Assembly (NCBI GenBank): GCA_021833625.1 | Contig: JAKBEU010000003.1 | Location: forward strand, 147,250 to 211,249 | Reading direction: 5' to 3' | Origin: a bacterium | Lineage (GTDB): Bacteria > Patescibacteriota > Microgenomatia > UBA1406 > GWC2-37-13 | DNA length: 64,000 nucleotides | Shown: positions 42,299-52,154 of the stretch, piece after piece | Layout of the letters: every line of letters starts with the position of its first letter | Numbering within the stretch: the first letter of the stretch is position 1 | The notes under the pieces: model-generated | Seen by the model: only the letters and a program-made list of their open reading frames with translations | Told to the model about the DNA's origin: nothing | The model's database searches: none | Position numbers and translations under genes: made by a program

Positions 42299-43126
42299 AT
42301 GCTACAACCAAATTTTTTTAATTCTGTTTTTACCTTTCCGATTCTTAACATCATTGCGTTGTATCATTACTTGTTTTCGCTTTTGAAACTGCCGGGAACG
42401 CTTGGATTTTCTATTATCGCTCTCACGGTAACAATTCGCGTAATTCTTCTTCCTTTCTTTAAGCAGCAAATGGATACGTCCAAAAAAATGCAGGACATCA
42501 AACCCCATATAGACAGACTTGCGCAAAAACACAAAGGGGACGCAAAAAAACTGCAGGAAGAACAGATGAAGTTGTATCAGGAAGCAGGCATAAATCCTGC
42601 TGCCGGGTGTCTTTTTATGATTATTCAGATGCCCATTTTTATCGCGCTCTATCAAACACTGCAGCTTTTCTTTGTCGCCGATAAGATAAAGGTAATTCAT
42701 GCAATGAATAATGCGCTCTACTTTTCTTTCCTTCATTTCAAATCACTGGACGCATGGTTTTTCGGTATCAATCTCGCGGCAACCCCGAAGCAAGTGAACA
42801 CGATTTTTATCTATCTTATTCCCCTTATCACGGCGCTTTTACAGTATCTGCAAACACAAACGACAATGGCAATGAGCCCTCAACCGGCCCCACAGCAAAA
42901 TCAGGAAAAAAACAAGGATGGAAAAAAGACGGACTCGGGAAGTGATTTCCAGAATGCAATGAATACGCAGATGAAATATGTGATGCCTCTTATGATCGGG
43001 TGGTTTTCTCTGAATATGCCGATAGGACTTGCTCTTTATTGGAATATCTTTTCCGTATTTAGTATAATCCAGTACGAATTACACAAAAGAACGACCGAAA
43101 CTTTAAAAATTTTACCTAAAGCTTAA
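42299..43126 (+). CDS. yidC: membrane protein insertase YidC/Oxa1
   Basis: 275 residues, the Oxa1 core: helix LGFSIIALTVTIRVILLPFF, the cytoplasmic coiled hairpin with Lys (MQDIKPHIDRLAQKHKGDAKKLQ), MIIQMPIFIALYQTL, and two late helices. The conserved Arg of the hydrophilic groove is R48 area (TIRVILLP). Lacks the large periplasmic domain of Gram-negative YidC. Co-transcribed with rpmH and jag. Confidence 0.93.
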   Translation: MLQPNFFNSVFTFPILNIIALYHYLFSLLKLPGTLGFSIIALTVTIRVILLPFFKQQMDTSKKMQDIKPHIDRLAQKHKGDAKKLQEEQMKLYQEAGINPAAGCLFMIIQMPIFIALYQTLQLFFVADKIKVIHAMNNALYFSFLHFKSLDAWFFGINLAATPKQVNTIFIYLIPLITALLQYLQTQTTMAMSPQPAPQQNQEKNKDGKKTDSGSDFQNAMNTQMKYVMPLMIGWFSLNMPIGLALYWNIFSVFSIIQYELHKRTTETLKILPKA

Positions 43127-43168
43127 CTCCCAAATTGATTATTATTTTTAGTAATTATTAAAAAACAT

Positions 43169-43660
43169 ATGGATAAAAAACTCACAGTTCAAACAGAAAT
43201 AGAAGCACTACTGCACAAATTAGTGTCTCAATATACACTTGAAATAATCGAGGACGAAGGCGCTTTCCAAGTTATCATAAAAACAGAAGAAGCTCCGACT
43301 CTTATCGGAAGACATGGAGATACGGTTCGCGCATTTCAGAAAGTGCTGGAGGTTATTCTTTTTCAACAGTTTAAAGAACCGGTGCGACTTCTCATCAACG
43401 TCAATGACTATCGGGAGAAACAGGAAGAAAGATTGAATGAAATGGCACGAGAATATGCCCAAAAGACTCTTGACAGTCGAACACCCGGATATATAAGCCA
43501 TCTTTCTTCATACGAAAGACGCATTATTCATCAGCTTATCACCTCTGAGTATCCGGACCTTGCCAGCTATTCAGTGGGCGAAGGACGGGATCGTCAGCTT
43601 GTGGTAGACTTAAAAGAGAATGCTCCACAACAGACAACAGAAAGTACAACAACCGAATAA
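43169..43660 (+). CDS. jag: KhpB/Jag RNA-binding protein
   Basis: 163 residues with a KH domain (TLIGRHGDTVRAFQKVLEV) and an R3H domain (SSYERRIIHQLITSEYPDLASYSVGEGRDRQLVV). The Jag_N domain found in longer forms is absent. Binds RNA and affects cell-wall synthesis in other bacteria; rpmH-yidC-jag is the standard gene order near oriC. Confidence 0.93.
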   Translation: MDKKLTVQTEIEALLHKLVSQYTLEIIEDEGAFQVIIKTEEAPTLIGRHGDTVRAFQKVLEVILFQQFKEPVRLLINVNDYREKQEERLNEMAREYAQKTLDSRTPGYISHLSSYERRIIHQLITSEYPDLASYSVGEGRDRQLVVDLKENAPQQTTESTTTE

Positions 43661-43844
43661 AAAAGGGCTTCATCCTCTTTTCATTCTGTTGCTCCCGGCA
43701 CTTATTTTGCTTGATGTTGCTATGTATTTTATGACGCGGTCCACTTGTTGGAACTGCACTGGCTTTAACGAATTTATCCAAAACTCATCTCTCTCTTTTC
43801 ACATTCTCTCCCAATTTCTTCCTTTTTTGAAGGGTAAGGCATAA
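43620..43844 (+). CDS. small single-helix membrane protein, possible
   Basis: 74 residues in another frame, overlapping the jag 3' end by 41 bp. After a Gln/Lys-rich start a hydrophobic helix (PLFILLLPALILLDVAMYF, about 19-37) is followed by TCWNC. The overlap weakens the case, but the helix and the stop 70 bp before the next gene suit a real small protein. Confidence 0.4.
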   Translation: MLHNRQQKVQQPNKKGLHPLFILLLPALILLDVAMYFMTRSTCWNCTGFNEFIQNSSLSFHILSQFLPFLKGKA

Positions 43845-43914
43845 AAAAAGGAGTTGTCAATAAGAAAAGTAAAAATACACGTTCGACATAAAAAAAATCA
43901 ATTACAATTAGGGT

Positions 43915-46900
43915 ATGGCAAGTAATGAACAACCACCGGTTCCGCAACAGGAGAGACAGCCGCGCCCAGCGGAACAACCCTCTTCTTCTACTGTTCAAAA
44001 AACACTGAGTGAACTGATCACTGATGTTATTGCCAGAAATGGAACAATAGATGATATTAAACATTCGCAAAATGGGGGGGAGGAAGAGATCCGAAGAGTT
44101 CACGAAAAGAAAAAACAGCTAGGAAAAGACGTGCGTATTATCCTCACACAAATACAAAGAGGTTTGCCTCAAGAGCAAATACCCCTTTCTCCGGTTGCGA
44201 TAGGAATAATAAAAGAAATAGACGCAAGCAAAATCGGTAGTGATTCTGCACCAGTTGTATATGAGCTATTAAGATTTGCATCTTCAAGAGAACCTTCTCA
44301 TGATTTAGGAACGATGGACGGAATGAATGGAGCAATTCAGGCGGTTCTTGATGTTGCAAACCTTGAAACAAAAACTTCACAAAACATTCTCAAAAAGATG
44401 GTCGAGTATGCAGATTCAAAAGGGTGGGCAGGAGCACCGCTTGAAAGTGCGCGAGGATATTTAAAACCAAGATCTTATACGAAAGAACAACTTAATAAGA
44501 TGAGAAAAGAACGCAACAGCATTTATGACGATATTTTTGGGCCGATAAAAAATGTAACATTGCCTGAAGCAGCAAAGGCAAAACTTCGTGCAAAATTGGA
44601 GGCTGAAACAAAAGAAGCGATGGGCGAAGGAGGCTTAAGCCCCGAAAAATTTGAACAAGGATACCAAGAAACAATAAAGATGGAAACAGAACGTATGCAA
44701 GACGAAATATCCGGTTTACTGAACTCGGTTATTTCAGCGGGCAGCTCGCCAAAAGATCAGGCTCTTGCTCTGCAAAAATATAATTCAGCTCTGAAGGGCT
44801 TTCTTTCAAAGGGGTTTATGTCTCCTGAAGATTTTGATATGTTGAAAGAATTACCGGATAGCCCTTTGGTTGAAGAATATTTCTCAAGTGAAACGAGAAG
44901 GTCTGAGGGGAGTGATATAGTCGCCGAAGCGTCACGGGTGTTTGTCCCGACTCAAGAACAGGTGAGACTCCTTCGGGCGATTTCAAGTGCCGAATCATTA
45001 AAGAGTTATTTTTATTCAGAAGTAGATAGAACTTCCGGACAGCTAAGATATTTAAAAAATGACAAAGTAGAGTGGAAGGTTTTTTATGAAGACATGAAGG
45101 GTATTTTTGAGGAGCTTCTCAGTATTGCAGATCGGAATCCAAATCAATTTTTTGAACAGGCCTTTAATCCGATGTATGAAGGTCATTTGTATCAGCTTCT
45201 TCTTAAACGCCTTACTCACTTGGGATCACAAATTGCAGTGAATGAAAACGAATGGTTTGAAGATCAGAAAATTGAGGTTCAACAGCCCATTGAAGATCCT
45301 AATCCATCAAATAGTGAAGCTCCCTATAAGCCATTGCTACAGACAAAAACAACCAAAGTATCTCTCGGGGTTGCTATAGGAAATTATTTTGCAAATAACA
45401 TGACGGACTTGCTACACGTCAGAGAACATCTTCATAATGTGAGCGCAATATGTAATCAGGGGTTAGGGTGGGAACAACTAAGTCAATATTCAGAGCGTAT
45501 GAGTTTGTCCAAATTTGACTGGATTGTGCGACAGGAATCTGACTTGAGCCTTGCTTACAATCTTTACATGACCAACCTACAGCAAGAACTGTCGGCAAAC
45601 AGGGGGGTCGTTTCAACCCAATTTGGAAGAGCGGACGAAGTATGGCAGTTAAACAGCGTGGAGCTAAAAGCCTTTTTGCAATTAAAAGCTCATTTAGCAC
45701 TGCAGCATCCTGAACTTGCAGCAAATGAATCTGCTCTTAATCAGAAGGCAATACAAAAAGTGAGAATGGCAAGCGCTATCGCATCTGGAATAACCGGTGA
45801 ATTCTGGAATTCTCTCCTTACGGGACGGATGCCCATCAACACGGAAAAAGGACCGGATGGTGAAGGAGATATTGTCGATAAAACAGCTAACGTATACACC
45901 GGAACCCATCACCGTGGATATGAAAAAATGATAGGACAACTTGACCTTGATATGGTGTTGGAGAGATTTGGACTTCCGAAGTATTACAACGCCATACGTT
46001 ATACCCCGCGTTATAGAAATATGAAGCACCCGCCAGGCGCCTACTCAAAAGAAGGATATTTCGACCACAGTATCGTATATAGAGCAAAGTTCCTCAATGA
46101 AGACGCTAACCAAAACGGAAGATCGGATGAACTTGCTGATTTTGATGAAACCTATGTTACTTTTACCGATTACATGAGGACAAAATGTGTCGGACTATTC
46201 GCACGAGGAGGTTGGCGCTTTGCTCAATGGGAAGCATTTAAAGTGTACAAAGGAGAAGATCTAAAAAAGATGGACTATGCTAAAACACTTAATAATGTGA
46301 GGCAAGCCGGGTCGTACATCGTAAAACAGTTTATCGATAGTGTCTCTTCGCCAGGGACAATTAATGGATTGTCGCAAGAAGAGGTAGAACTACTGTCTGG
46401 TATTAGTGGAGTACGGGGTGATCAATTGAGTAGTGAGCAAAAGGCAAATTTTAAGAAAACGCTTTATACAAATCTCCTTTTTAATCAAATAAAAAGAACG
46501 GCCCCGACAAAATTTTTACAGTTTGAGAGCAGAAGATGGACACCAAGGGGTGAGCGGTTATTAAGAAACGACTTAACAGATTACCTTAAAGGTCAGTTGC
46601 CGGGCTACAGGAGCGGTGTCCTTGAAACCCACATTTATACCATGTATGTTTCCGCTCTGTCGCTTGTTGAAAAAAGTACTTGGGCAAAAAATAAAGAGAG
46701 CAAAGAGACAATCAACTATGAGATTGGAGATAGTGATATCAATGCTCATAGAAAAGAACTTGAAGCCTTTTTTGAAAACTACAAGGCAAACTTGGGCGAA
46801 TATGACAGTTTTGGTAAACAGGTTTTGATCTCTGAATCATTTGATCAATTCCTTAGCACTCTCAAGGGGTGTCAAACAAAACTAAGAAAATCAATCGAAC

Positions 46901-47838
46901 AGACTCGACATTCCAGAGAAAACGGAGGAGGAAAGGTTGAGACGCTTGCAGAGCGATTTGCAGAGCGCTTGATGCCGGATGAGAATGGCTCAACAGGGAG
47001 CTCAAAAGGAGACATTGAGAATCTGATCGGAGGAGATGATCTTGATCTTACGAAATTTTATTTCAGTGGGACAGGTGGCTTTTCTACAACGCGCATGATG
47101 GGAGAAACGTTTGGAGTGACAGGAAAAATGAATACGGCACTTATGAAGCTTATAAATGAAGCGCTTCCTAAATTTGTGAGGGGTCAATATAAAGACATTC
47201 ATGAATTGGAAAAAGCCGTCACCGAAAACTTTCTCCCTCTTTTTAAAGAAATACAAGGACCCATTGCAATAATGGATAAAAATCAGGCGGATGAATATAT
47301 GATATCGCTTGCTTTATTTGTCTCCAATATGGTGGGAAAGGATAGGATTATGAGAATAAAGGGAATTGGACCGGCCATTGACTTCTGGAGACGACAACGA
47401 TATGGCACGACCCAATCAAGTGTCATGCAAGACTTTTTCCGTAATGATCTGAAAAATCCATCTACCTCTCTTGACAGCGATGAGATATACGCCTTTGGAC
47501 ACATCCTGCTTAACGGATGCGGAGTTCCTCCTCATGAGGAAATTCCCGATCATTACGAAACCGTTCTTTCTATTGGAGGACGCCCCATTATTACAAGAAG
47601 GGTAAATGCCGGAGTGTCGTATGAAAAAACAAAACTCTGGGGACCTTTCACGTACATGAAAAAGGTGGTGGATCATTCAAAACAACAGAAATTTTCACAA
47701 GAAGATTTTGAAAAAAGCGCCGGGATAGAAGGAGGAGTGAAATGGCTTGAAACATATGCACCAGCAATTGCAGGCGCACTTGTTGCAATTCTTCTTGCAA
47801 TGGCTTATCTTGCAAACCAAAAAAATAAAAAGAAATAA
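43915..47838 (+). CDS. 1307-residue tail-anchored protein of unknown function
   Basis: Starts MASNEQPPVPQQERQ (Pro/Gln-rich, about 30 residues), continues with mostly alpha-helical, charged sequence, and ends in one membrane helix (APAIAGALVAILLAMAYL, about 1280-1300) with a basic tail. No enzymatic motif seen. TACAAT ends 6 nt before the ATG. Next gene is a pilin-like exported protein, and the VirB6-like gene is close, so it is probably a CPR-specific envelope or secretion component. It is the longest gene in the window. Confidence 0.7.
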   Translation: MASNEQPPVPQQERQPRPAEQPSSSTVQKTLSELITDVIARNGTIDDIKHSQNGGEEEIRRVHEKKKQLGKDVRIILTQIQRGLPQEQIPLSPVAIGIIKEIDASKIGSDSAPVVYELLRFASSREPSHDLGTMDGMNGAIQAVLDVANLETKTSQNILKKMVEYADSKGWAGAPLESARGYLKPRSYTKEQLNKMRKERNSIYDDIFGPIKNVTLPEAAKAKLRAKLEAETKEAMGEGGLSPEKFEQGYQETIKMETERMQDEISGLLNSVISAGSSPKDQALALQKYNSALKGFLSKGFMSPEDFDMLKELPDSPLVEEYFSSETRRSEGSDIVAEASRVFVPTQEQVRLLRAISSAESLKSYFYSEVDRTSGQLRYLKNDKVEWKVFYEDMKGIFEELLSIADRNPNQFFEQAFNPMYEGHLYQLLLKRLTHLGSQIAVNENEWFEDQKIEVQQPIEDPNPSNSEAPYKPLLQTKTTKVSLGVAIGNYFANNMTDLLHVREHLHNVSAICNQGLGWEQLSQYSERMSLSKFDWIVRQESDLSLAYNLYMTNLQQELSANRGVVSTQFGRADEVWQLNSVELKAFLQLKAHLALQHPELAANESALNQKAIQKVRMASAIASGITGEFWNSLLTGRMPINTEKGPDGEGDIVDKTANVYTGTHHRGYEKMIGQLDLDMVLERFGLPKYYNAIRYTPRYRNMKHPPGAYSKEGYFDHSIVYRAKFLNEDANQNGRSDELADFDETYVTFTDYMRTKCVGLFARGGWRFAQWEAFKVYKGEDLKKMDYAKTLNNVRQAGSYIVKQFIDSVSSPGTINGLSQEEVELLSGISGVRGDQLSSEQKANFKKTLYTNLLFNQIKRTAPTKFLQFESRRWTPRGERLLRNDLTDYLKGQLPGYRSGVLETHIYTMYVSALSLVEKSTWAKNKESKETINYEIGDSDINAHRKELEAFFENYKANLGEYDSFGKQVLISESFDQFLSTLKGCQTKLRKSIEQTRHSRENGGGKVETLAERFAERLMPDENGSTGSSKGDIENLIGGDDLDLTKFYFSGTGGFSTTRMMGETFGVTGKMNTALMKLINEALPKFVRGQYKDIHELEKAVTENFLPLFKEIQGPIAIMDKNQADEYMISLALFVSNMVGKDRIMRIKGIGPAIDFWRRQRYGTTQSSVMQDFFRNDLKNPSTSLDSDEIYAFGHILLNGCGVPPHEEIPDHYETVLSIGGRPIITRRVNAGVSYEKTKLWGPFTYMKKVVDHSKQQKFSQEDFEKSAGIEGGVKWLETYAPAIAGALVAILLAMAYLANQKNKKK

Positions 47839-47865
47839 ATTTGCAGAGTATAGTATACTCAAAGT

Positions 47866-48615
47866 ATGAAGCGGATTTTTGTGTTGTTTCTTTTCTTTCT
47901 TGTTATTGTTCCTCGGTTTTTTCATGTTTATGCTGATACTCCAATTGGAGGAGTTATTGTTCCTGGTGTTACGTGTGGAATTGCTGGTGATACCGATGCG
48001 CAAAAAGCAAAGTGTTGCATACCCGAAAAACAGGACAATTCAGTAATGACCACACTTGGGAATACTGCAAGTGGGCTACCGATTGTTGGTGATTATTTTG
48101 GAGGTCTTAACGATAAAATAACATCCGTAAGTTCAATGAAAGACCAGGTGAGTCCATGTGCATATGGAGTCCCCTCAACTCCGACAAACCTACAAGACAC
48201 CAATTGTATTTGTATAAAAAATTCATCATCAAGTGCAATTCCTGCATTCAGTAATTTTTGTAATCAATATTTTTCTCAAGGCTCAAGTTCACAAGAGCGG
48301 GCAAAATGTATGCAGTGCATGGACACAACTGGAGGGTTCTACACAGCAATAGGATGCATTCCGCTTGATTTATCCACATTTATCACAAACTACATTCTTA
48401 ATATAGGAATAGGAATCGCAGGAGGCGTTGCACTACTATGTATATTCTATTCAGCTTTCAGGATGCAAACTTCAATGGGGAACGCGGAAGCGATAAAGAA
48501 AGCGCAAGAAAACCTCACGGCGTGCATAACCGGATTGGTTATTATTATCTTCTCCGTCTTAATTCTCAAGATAATAGGAGTAGACATATTAAGAATCCCC
48601 GGTCTAGGTAAATAG
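47866..48615 (+). CDS. exported pilin-like protein with Cys-rich ectodomain
   Basis: 249 residues. Signal peptide ending near VYADT, an ectodomain of about 140 residues with at least 10 Cys (CGIAGD, KCCIPEKQ, CICIK, KCMQCMD), then two helices enclosing SAFRMQTSMGNAEAIKKAQENL, the T4SS_pilin loop. TATACT is 6 nt before the ATG. It looks like a T4SS pilin-type core fused behind a disulfide-rich head. Confidence 0.72.
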   Translation: MKRIFVLFLFFLVIVPRFFHVYADTPIGGVIVPGVTCGIAGDTDAQKAKCCIPEKQDNSVMTTLGNTASGLPIVGDYFGGLNDKITSVSSMKDQVSPCAYGVPSTPTNLQDTNCICIKNSSSSAIPAFSNFCNQYFSQGSSSQERAKCMQCMDTTGGFYTAIGCIPLDLSTFITNYILNIGIGIAGGVALLCIFYSAFRMQTSMGNAEAIKKAQENLTACITGLVIIIFSVLILKIIGVDILRIPGLGK

Positions 48616-48727
48616 TTTGCTCCGTTTTTATACCTTCTTCAGAAGAAGAGACGAAGGTAGTCTTGTCGTTTTTACTTTAATTAATACAATTCTTCATAAG
48701 GAGAAAGAACTTGTTTCAGACTCATCA

Positions 48728-50446
48728 TCATTTTTTGCCGCCAAGCTTTGTTTTATCGAATCCAGGAATAAGGTTGAAAACCTTTCCTAATGGAGTGAAG
48801 CTCTGAGCAAGGAGAGCATATTTACTCATTTCTCCTAAGCCAGCCTCAACTCCACCCTTAGCACCACCGAAGAAGGTTCCAAGCCCAGCATCAAGAGGTA
48901 GAGGCTTCGGATTAATCGCTTTTTGCACAATACCAATAAAATCCGGAATCATAAAAAGGATCCACATACCAATGATGGCAGATAGATATTCAGGATTAAG
49001 CTGCGTAAGAAACGGCGGAGTCCACAATGTTCCGCTTGTTGAAATTCCCATGATGATAGAACCAATAAGAAAGGCCCCAATAATAATCGGGAATGGAACA
49101 AGCAGTTCAAGTAAATTTTTTATCCAACTGCTGAATGTAGATTGCCCAGGAATGGCTTCCATCAGAAGATAAAGAGGGGAGATGACAATGAGCACAAGAA
49201 GTTTGATGTAGTTTGAAAAAAGAACAAAGAATATTCGGAAGAACATGAGTAGTACTGTAAGGAAAATAATTGCACCTAAAATGAGTGGAATGACAACTTG
49301 CCCGATAGCAATGGCGAGTAATACAGAAAGAATCGTCGCAACATTACTAACGATTGCCTGTACGACACCCGACATCTCAGCCGATATTCCCAAGCTTATA
49401 CCTGCCTTAATATCCATTGTTTTTATCCAATCAAGGAGTTTCCCAATATATGGAGTGAGAAAATAGATAGACACAAAAGTCAAGATTGTTTTCAGTATGA
49501 ATGACACAACTCCTCCCATGATATGAAGTAAAGCGTTTGGCAGGGTATAAAAGACAGTTCCGACGTTAAAATTAAAGAGCAAACCAATAATGTCCCAAGG
49601 AGTAGCTTGAAGGAATGTTTGCATCAGTTGTTGAGTGGTCTTTGGTCCATGAAGGAAGAGGCTTATAGAGAGATTCGTAATGGCGTTGTTGGTGCTGCTG
49701 ACGTTTGGAGCAACTGCAGCATATTGTGGTCCCAATATGGCAATAATCAGAACTATCACGATATACATCAAATCAATCAAAAAACCTGCAATTGCAAAAG
49801 AAAAAGTAATATAAATAAGAGCCATGATTATTTTGGGGAGGGAATTCTCCACCTTTACTATCGTTTGGGGATTAATCTTCGTACGAAGCATTATCATAAA
49901 ACCGATTGTTACAATAACAAGGACGAGAAGAAGATAAGAGACATCCCGCATTGCTTTCCATACTCCCATAAGTGGGCTAATTGAGGCAAATCCGACACCT
50001 TCAGCAGCGTATGATTTTGGAATAAACCCTGCCTGCGCAAGCGCTTGGGCCGTCGTTCTCACTCCCGATGCAGGAGGATTTAAAAACGGATAGGCGAGAG
50101 CTGAGGCTATAAAAGTAGAAGCATTTGCGGGATTTTTTTTATCAAGATCATCATAACAAGCTTCGCCAATAAGAGAGCAGGTAATGAGTTTATATGTGGC
50201 GATTGATATTCTTCCGGTCGGAGTAGAGTTTATTTTCTTATCGGTAATAAATGCTCTGATCCCATCATTGCTGCTAACGGTTTTTATATTTTTGTTTGCA
50301 TAGATATCGTTTTTATTTGACTGAAATATGCGTGCAAATATCGACAAAATAAGAAGGTATACGACAACAACGCATAGTGCTATTTTTACATAGCGCAAAG
50401 GAGACTCCATCTTCTTCCACAGATGTTTCCACAAATACACAACCAT
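48728..50446 (-). CDS. VirB6/TrbL-like polytopic membrane protein
   Basis: 572 residues. An N-terminal helix, a 120-residue soluble loop, then about 9 membrane helices (155-505), including long hydrophobic runs like VVIPLILGAIIFLTVLLMFFRIFFVLFSNYIKLL cut here to note only the tandem helices. A small Gly-rich C-terminal tail follows. The arrangement fits VirB6/TrbL inner-membrane T4SS proteins. TAGAAT lies 6 nt before the ATG. VirB4/VirD4 ATPases are not in the window. Confidence 0.7.
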   Translation of the reverse strand: MVVYLWKHLWKKMESPLRYVKIALCVVVVYLLILSIFARIFQSNKNDIYANKNIKTVSSNDGIRAFITDKKINSTPTGRISIATYKLITCSLIGEACYDDLDKKNPANASTFIASALAYPFLNPPASGVRTTAQALAQAGFIPKSYAAEGVGFASISPLMGVWKAMRDVSYLLLVLVIVTIGFMIMLRTKINPQTIVKVENSLPKIIMALIYITFSFAIAGFLIDLMYIVIVLIIAILGPQYAAVAPNVSSTNNAITNLSISLFLHGPKTTQQLMQTFLQATPWDIIGLLFNFNVGTVFYTLPNALLHIMGGVVSFILKTILTFVSIYFLTPYIGKLLDWIKTMDIKAGISLGISAEMSGVVQAIVSNVATILSVLLAIAIGQVVIPLILGAIIFLTVLLMFFRIFFVLFSNYIKLLVLIVISPLYLLMEAIPGQSTFSSWIKNLLELLVPFPIIIGAFLIGSIIMGISTSGTLWTPPFLTQLNPEYLSAIIGMWILFMIPDFIGIVQKAINPKPLPLDAGLGTFFGGAKGGVEAGLGEMSKYALLAQSFTPLGKVFNLIPGFDKTKLGGKK

Positions 50447-50468
50447 ACTTTCATTCTACTTAAATATA

Positions 50469-50945
50469 TTATTGAATTGCAAACTGTTCCAACGGTATCG
50501 CGGGATAGGTCTGTTTTAGCCATGTATTAAACGCAGTTTGTGATTGTTCTTTAGGGCCGTTTAATAGAAGTACAAACTTGTCATTTTCATAGTCAAAGGA
50601 AATGACTCCAAAAGACATGGTGAGAGGTGTTTTTCTTCTCAGTTCGGTTTTTTGTTGTGCGAGTAGTTTAACGTCGGATGGGAGGTCTTGAGTAAGGTCT
50701 CCTCCCGTGAAACGAAGAGGAATAAGAGTGGGGGATGCTTCTGCACTTGGGGTTCCCGAAACCGAAGAAGTGGGTTTTTGGACGCGTGTCGGTGTTTTTT
50801 CCGTCGGTAGAGAAATCGGAGAGGGAGTAACCGTTTGATTGCTCGTATTTTTGTTTCCGATAGGAACAATAAGAATAATAAGAAAAATTACCAAAAGAAC
50901 ACCAGCAGGAATAACATAATATTTCAGATTCGTTTTATTCATCAT
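50469..50945 (-). CDS. membrane-anchored protein sharing a domain with the C39-like peptidase
   Basis: 158 residues: one membrane helix (8-29), a Thr/Ser/Pro linker (30-75), then a small domain ending FVLLLNGPKEQSQTAFNTWL. That domain resembles residues 80-135 of the upstream gene ([18 protein letters not shown]). Starts 3 bp after the peptidase stop. No known family. Confidence 0.65.
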   Translation of the reverse strand: MMNKTNLKYYVIPAGVLLVIFLIILIVPIGNKNTSNQTVTPSPISLPTEKTPTRVQKPTSSVSGTPSAEASPTLIPLRFTGGDLTQDLPSDVKLLAQQKTELRRKTPLTMSFGVISFDYENDKFVLLLNGPKEQSQTAFNTWLKQTYPAIPLEQFAIQ

Positions 50946-50948
50946 AGG

Positions 50949-52115
50949 TTAATTTTTCTTAACTGGAAATGCATAAATGTAGTAAGGATGTGGATCGTAT
51001 TGATTCTCATCAAGCGGTCTGGGTCTTCCGGACCCGTATGCAGGGTCGTAAGCAAGTATTTTCCCGTCTGATGAAACATCCGTCACCCAGAAATAATGCC
51101 CCCCATATTTACAATCTGCCAATACAAAAAGCGTCCACCCTCCCTTAATATATTTTCTGAAATCATCTACGACCTCTTTTGCCTCAACATGTCCTAACGA
51201 GATAAGCGTTGACACTTTTATTCCACTGGCTTTGGACATGTAATTATAGAGATCGTACATTCCAGACCCATTGCAACTAATGGCAACTCCTGCTTTACTC
51301 ATCGACTCAATTACTTTTGGCGGGGTAAGTGTTGAATCAACATAGGAGGAGAGAATCATGGCAGCGGTTGTTGGTCCGCACCCGGCGGAACATTCGGTGC
51401 ATTTTTTCCCATTAGTCCCATTTTGAATGGGAAGAAGATAAGAGTCATACGCTCCGCCGCACTGGGCATAATACGTATAACTCCCACTACCGGAAGGATT
51501 CTCTGAGCCATTATCAGAATTAGTCTGTGGTTTTGGGGTGGGAGTCGCAGTTGGAATGGTGATTGCTTTTTTTGGAGTAGAAATTGGCGAAAATAGTGCG
51601 TTAAAAACATTAAGAAGAAGATCTGTATTTTTTTTAAACTCTTCATCCGGAGACAGTTTATTTTTTTCCGCATAGTCAAGCGCATTGTCAAGTTCGTCAA
51701 CACTTTGATGGGCCAATATGACCTGCTCTGCAGGAAGAAATTCTCCATAGGAAGTATTCTGATCAAGCCAGTCATTATATGCATTTTGCCCGTTATCTGT
51801 TTTGAGGGTTACTACATACTTTCCCAATTTGTCGGAATGGTCAACGGTAAAATCGGTCTTGCTTATCGGAAGCTTTGCCTTAAAAGCGTTTTCCGTAAGT
51901 GCGGTTTTACCAACACCATTTGTACCGTTATTTTTTTGAGTACCGCCACTTTGAGTGCCGCCATAGTTTGATCCCTGTTTACCCTCATAAAGGGTTGGAG
52001 TGAGAAGGGCATTGGTTTGAGTCTTATTCTTATTCAGAAGGTTCTGAAGCCCTAAAAGTATCACCAAGACAAGGACAAGGACAAATATTGAAATAGGAAG
52101 AATTTTTTTTATCAT
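50949..52115 (-). CDS. anchored C39-like cysteine peptidase
   Basis: 388 residues. Membrane helix 5-24, linker, a roughly 55-residue domain (80-135) shared with the next gene, Pro/Thr linker (180-210), and a papain-like C39_2 domain with Cys246 ([10 protein letters not shown]), His340 (GGHYFWVTD) and Asp357 (AYDPAYG). Such extracytoplasmic peptidases may trim peptidoglycan or process pilins. Divergent from the ClpC gene. Confidence 0.85.
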   Translation of the reverse strand: MIKKILPISIFVLVLVLVILLGLQNLLNKNKTQTNALLTPTLYEGKQGSNYGGTQSGGTQKNNGTNGVGKTALTENAFKAKLPISKTDFTVDHSDKLGKYVVTLKTDNGQNAYNDWLDQNTSYGEFLPAEQVILAHQSVDELDNALDYAEKNKLSPDEEFKKNTDLLLNVFNALFSPISTPKKAITIPTATPTPKPQTNSDNGSENPSGSGSYTYYAQCGGAYDSYLLPIQNGTNGKKCTECSAGCGPTTAAMILSSYVDSTLTPPKVIESMSKAGVAISCNGSGMYDLYNYMSKASGIKVSTLISLGHVEAKEVVDDFRKYIKGGWTLFVLADCKYGGHYFWVTDVSSDGKILAYDPAYGSGRPRPLDENQYDPHPYYIYAFPVKKN

Positions 52116-52118
52116 TTG

Positions 52119-52147
52119 TTGACAACGGACATTTTATTCTACATAAT
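52119..52147 (+). promoter_or_regulatory. promoter of the ClpC-like gene, leaderless
   Basis: -35 TTGACA (52119-52124), 17-bp spacer, -10 CATAAT (52142-52147). The ATG at 52155 lies 7 nt on, while the ATG at 52146 falls inside the -10. It therefore favours 52155 as start. Confidence 0.8.
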
Positions 52148-52154
52148 GAAATAT

